Below, piece after piece: positions 61,346 through 64,000 of a DNA stretch of 64,000 nucleotides. How positions within the stretch are numbered: the first letter of the stretch is position 1; each line of letters starts with the position of its first letter. Source of the stretch: Verticillium longisporum (Eukaryota > Ascomycota > Sordariomycetes > Glomerellales > Plectosphaerellaceae); NCBI GenBank assembly GCA_019188255.1, contig JAETXT010000008.1, positions 3,968,001-4,032,000 of the forward strand. The letters are read 5' to 3'. Under the pieces are notes generated by a model. That model ran no database searches, was not told where the DNA came from, and saw nothing but the letters and a program-made list of their open reading frames with translations. Made by a program: the position numbers and the translations under genes.

Positions 61346-62701
61346 TTAGTTTTTCTCTATGGGAACTCCGTGTTCCACTAGAAAGTCTGCTGACCCGTGT
61401 GTTGTCCTCGTATGCGACTTGACGGGATACAGCATAAAGGCAGGTCCCTTGTAGTTGGGATCGGTGTATTTCGACGGCGGCCCTGCAGATGCGCCTTGGT
61501 TGTAGCCTTCCTGTCCGGGCGTGCCGGACGTGGCGAGCGGTTCTCTCTTCATGATGATTCGTAGTAATGGTTGGAGGACCGGGATGCATGATGCGATAAT
61601 GAGTGTGCCACCTTCAACGCTGGAAACATGTTAGCATTGAAACGTTTCAAGTGGGCGCATTGCAAGCGCGGGGGCGTTGGCTTACATGTTCAAGACGACG
61701 AGCTCAGCAGTTTCCCCTGCGATGAGAGTTAGATGGTATTCCGGTTTGGGACTCAAGTGTTTCAGCATGAGGCTCTTGGGACAACGTACAGGAAAAGTCC
61801 TTGGCAGCCAACAACGGTAGACGCGTGCACTTGAAGATGGCGACGCCAGTTGATCTAGCGTCGTTGTCAGTACTCGCTCTGATTGTCCGAGTCGTCCAAG
61901 TGTACACTTACATGCAGCCAAGACCCAAGGCAACGGTCAGGGCAATCTTCTTGTTCCTCTTGATGCCAAGGTTGAGAAGGATCAGACCCGGGTACACCGC
62001 GAGATAGAGGTCGACAGCAGCGGAAAAGACTGTAAATAGGGTCAGCTTGATGATCTTCCTCGAGATAAAGAAGAATCCTAAACTCACCTCCAGTTGCAAT
62101 TGCGTACCGAACCAGGATTTGGGGATCCCAGCACTTTCCCTTGATGTCAAAGTTCCACTGGGACTCTGCGGGAACACACCTCCCCAACAAGAAGACGGCG
62201 TTGAGGGCCAAGAGGACGTTGCAGATGCCGGCCATAGTCCAGAGGATAATGGTATGCGTCCGTCCGGGACTCATAATGCGCGTAAGGACGGCAACGACGG
62301 CGAGCTTTGGGATACCGAAGGATAGGATACCCAATGGAAACCCGACTAGGGTCCAGAAGACAACACCCTCTTGCTCTTCTTGGCTGAGGGTGACAATGTG
62401 CCGGCCATTGCCGTTATCAATGGCCTTGACGGCCAACGCCACGGAGATCCAGCAGCATATCTGAAGCCTGGGTCAGCGCCACATGGTTCTGGCAAGACAT
62501 GACGGACTTGACTGAGGCCGTACTCACCACAGATACCACAATGAGCCAGTCGTCGGCGTGGAACTGGCGCAGGATCTTGCCCCGAACCCAGAGGCGGGCG
62601 GCGGTAAAGAGCGTACTGAAGATGGAGACGGGAATGATGACAGCGAGGATGCCAGGGCCTTTGTTGGCGTTGGCAATCTCAGGCGGGATGGCGTCGGACA
62701 T
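61346..62701 (-). CDS. Seven-helix fungal rhodopsin-like membrane protein
   Basis: An integral membrane protein of 344 residues of the large fungal rhodopsin-like/Pth11-related family, without the extracellular CFEM domain. Minus-strand exons are 62701-62528, 62460-62088, 62029-61912, 61854-61790, 61716-61686 and 61619-61346; all six join in frame. Helix 1 is ILAVIIPVSIFSTLFTAARLWV, followed by FHADDWLIVVSV, the diagnostic second-helix start. Later helices include GFPLGILSFGIPKLAVVAVL, IILWTMAGICNVLLALNAVF, VFSAAVDLYLAVYPGLILL and VEGGTLIIASCIPVLQPLL. The cytosolic tail is Gly/Pro/Tyr-rich (about 80 residues). Most members have no known ligand. Some Pth11 proteins act in surface sensing during plant infection, but that role cannot be assigned here. 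Confidence 0.92.
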
Positions 62702-64000
62702 GATGACGAATCTGGTGTCGTCGATCGTCTTCTAAGAGATGTTTGTTCCTTGTGAAAGGGTTGGGAGGAGTCCGATGGTCCTCAGTCTTGTTTGTGTTCA
62801 CAGAAAAGAGAAATCAACACTGCGCCGATATCCGAGCACATGTGAAGAGGGTATCAAGACATGATCTTCAGGCCGGATCCGAGTTGAGACAAACAACGAG
62901 ATGCGCACGCGGCTTGGCTGTCGTGCTAGCTGCAGGTCGAGTCCAGTCGAATCGAGTCAGCGGCGTGTTGGTGTGTGCTTTCCTGCCAGATGGAACTACA
63001 AGAGACGAGGAGAACAGATGGATGGTGCTCGAGAGGACCCGACGGTGCGTTTATGTTCCCATCTGAACAAGCAGAGAAGGGGGACGGCGTGCGAGCGTGC
63101 GTGCGTCCCAGACCAGGGGACAGAGGCTGATCAGATAGAGAGGAGTGTATCCTGGAACAATACTTTGGTCGACCTCTGTGCGCAAGCATGGAGTCTAGCA
63201 TCAACCGCCATCATACACCCCTGGGCGAGCCTAGGTGAATCCATGCCGCGTTCAACGGTGGCCGGAGCCACATGTCTTGGGATTGACGCGTTTATTCGTA
63301 GTCGCGCAGGCCATTGCGGGTTCGTCAAGAGTCAAAATCAGGGCATGTCCAGGGCATGTCCAGGGCCATGTCGTACTTGGTCGTCGTGCTTGTCTTGGGG
63401 GTAGGGTGGGGGTGGCAGGTCGGCTTGATAACCCCCCTTGCGACAGTCATCTGCCGTCAACAGAGTGATCACCATTGCATTTACCACTTCGGTAGTGCAA
63501 ACCCCTGGAGGGCCGGGGATCCCACCCCCTGGACGGTCATGGTTTCCGGCGCCGCGGGGGGCTCGGGCCTCGGGGTTGCAGTCGTGGTGGCACTCTAGTG
63601 TCCATTTGGCGGGCTTTTGAGCGGGCTCAAGGCGGGGCATTGAAGGCCATGAGAGGTCCATGAAGGCAATGGGGGCCTCGGTGCGGGGCTTGGTCACGGA
63701 GGACCTCGTCGGGTGCCCTTATCACCAGCCAGGCGACGACTTTTCGGACACATTGGTCTGGGGTTCTGGGTGTCTTGGGGGGCCTTTGGGACCTTGCTTG
63801 GTACCTGGACCAATATTCCATGGGTAGGGCTCCGGATACGGGTTCCCATGCAGGAACATGCTCTGCTCGGCGACCTCAGTCTGGCTCAACGGGACAAATT
63901 CCACCGACATGGTCCACGATCCTGCACAGGGGTGTGTCTTTGCTGATGTTTGGTAAAGGCCATTGCCTCTCCGAGTTCCACCTCTTCACGTGCTAGTGCT
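62702..64000. other. Gene-free right end
   Basis: About 1.3 kb. The first part is the promoter and leader of the rhodopsin-like gene. A short direct repeat (ggcatgtcca twice) lies near 63,342. No gene is supported. Confidence 0.55.

Overview
The window is nuclear DNA from a filamentous ascomycete (Pezizomycotina), most likely a plant-associated Sordariomycete. Short GT..AG introns of about 47 to 90 bases, Zn2Cys6 regulators, an AA9 oxygenase, a CBM1-tagged pectate lyase and a heavily RIP-mutated repeat block support this. I cannot name the species from sequence alone. All exon coordinates come from hand splicing and were checked for frame.

The window has two compartments. Bases 1 to about 14,088 are an AT-rich block almost devoid of CpA and TpG, the hallmark of repeat-induced point mutation (RIP). 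It holds a fossil Gypsy-type retroelement (reverse transcriptase near 6.3 kb, integrase near 8.1 kb, two LTR-like direct repeats near 1.2 and 13.7 kb) and no live gene. From 14.1 kb on the composition is that of ordinary gene-bearing DNA, and I resolve 13 protein genes, one of them a clear pseudogene.

Gene region, left to right: a full-length ABCB multidrug exporter (16.2-20.6 kb, +); a CBM1 pectate lyase (21.2-22.6, -); an AA9 lytic polysaccharide monooxygenase (25.4-26.5, +); a GPI-anchored repeat cell-wall protein (28.0-28.9, +); a GH27 alpha-galactosidase (29.9-31.8, +); a secreted fungal phospholipase A2 (33.6-34.2, +); a small secreted protein of unknown function (36.0-36.7, +); a 155-bp MITE-like inverted repeat (38.7 kb); an enoyl-CoA hydratase (39.0-40.5, -); a broken gene combining an AMP-binding domain, a membrane domain and a flavin reductase domain, of TmpL type (41.7-45.0, +); a Zn2Cys6 regulator (45.4-48.0, -) head-to-head with a PDR/ABCG drug pump (49.0-53.4, +); a GT90/CAP10 glycosyltransferase with one frameshift (53.6-55.6, -); a second Zn2Cys6 regulator (56.2-58.4, -); an 83-residue protein (59.1-59.4, +); and a seven-helix fungal rhodopsin-like membrane protein (61.3-62.7, -).

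Functionally, 21 to 37 kb is a run of secreted or surface proteins acting on plant polysaccharide, lipid or the fungal wall. The 45 to 53 kb regulator/pump pair looks like a self-contained efflux module. The most unusual observations are (a) a 63-base piece of the first Zn2Cys6 gene that carries conserved-looking protein broken by two compensating indels, yet is bounded by usable splice sites and leaves the frame intact when removed; (b) the multi-lesion TmpL-like pseudogene; (c) the 9-base microexon in the AA9 gene; and (d) the perfect 28-bp terminal inverted repeats of the MITE-like element.
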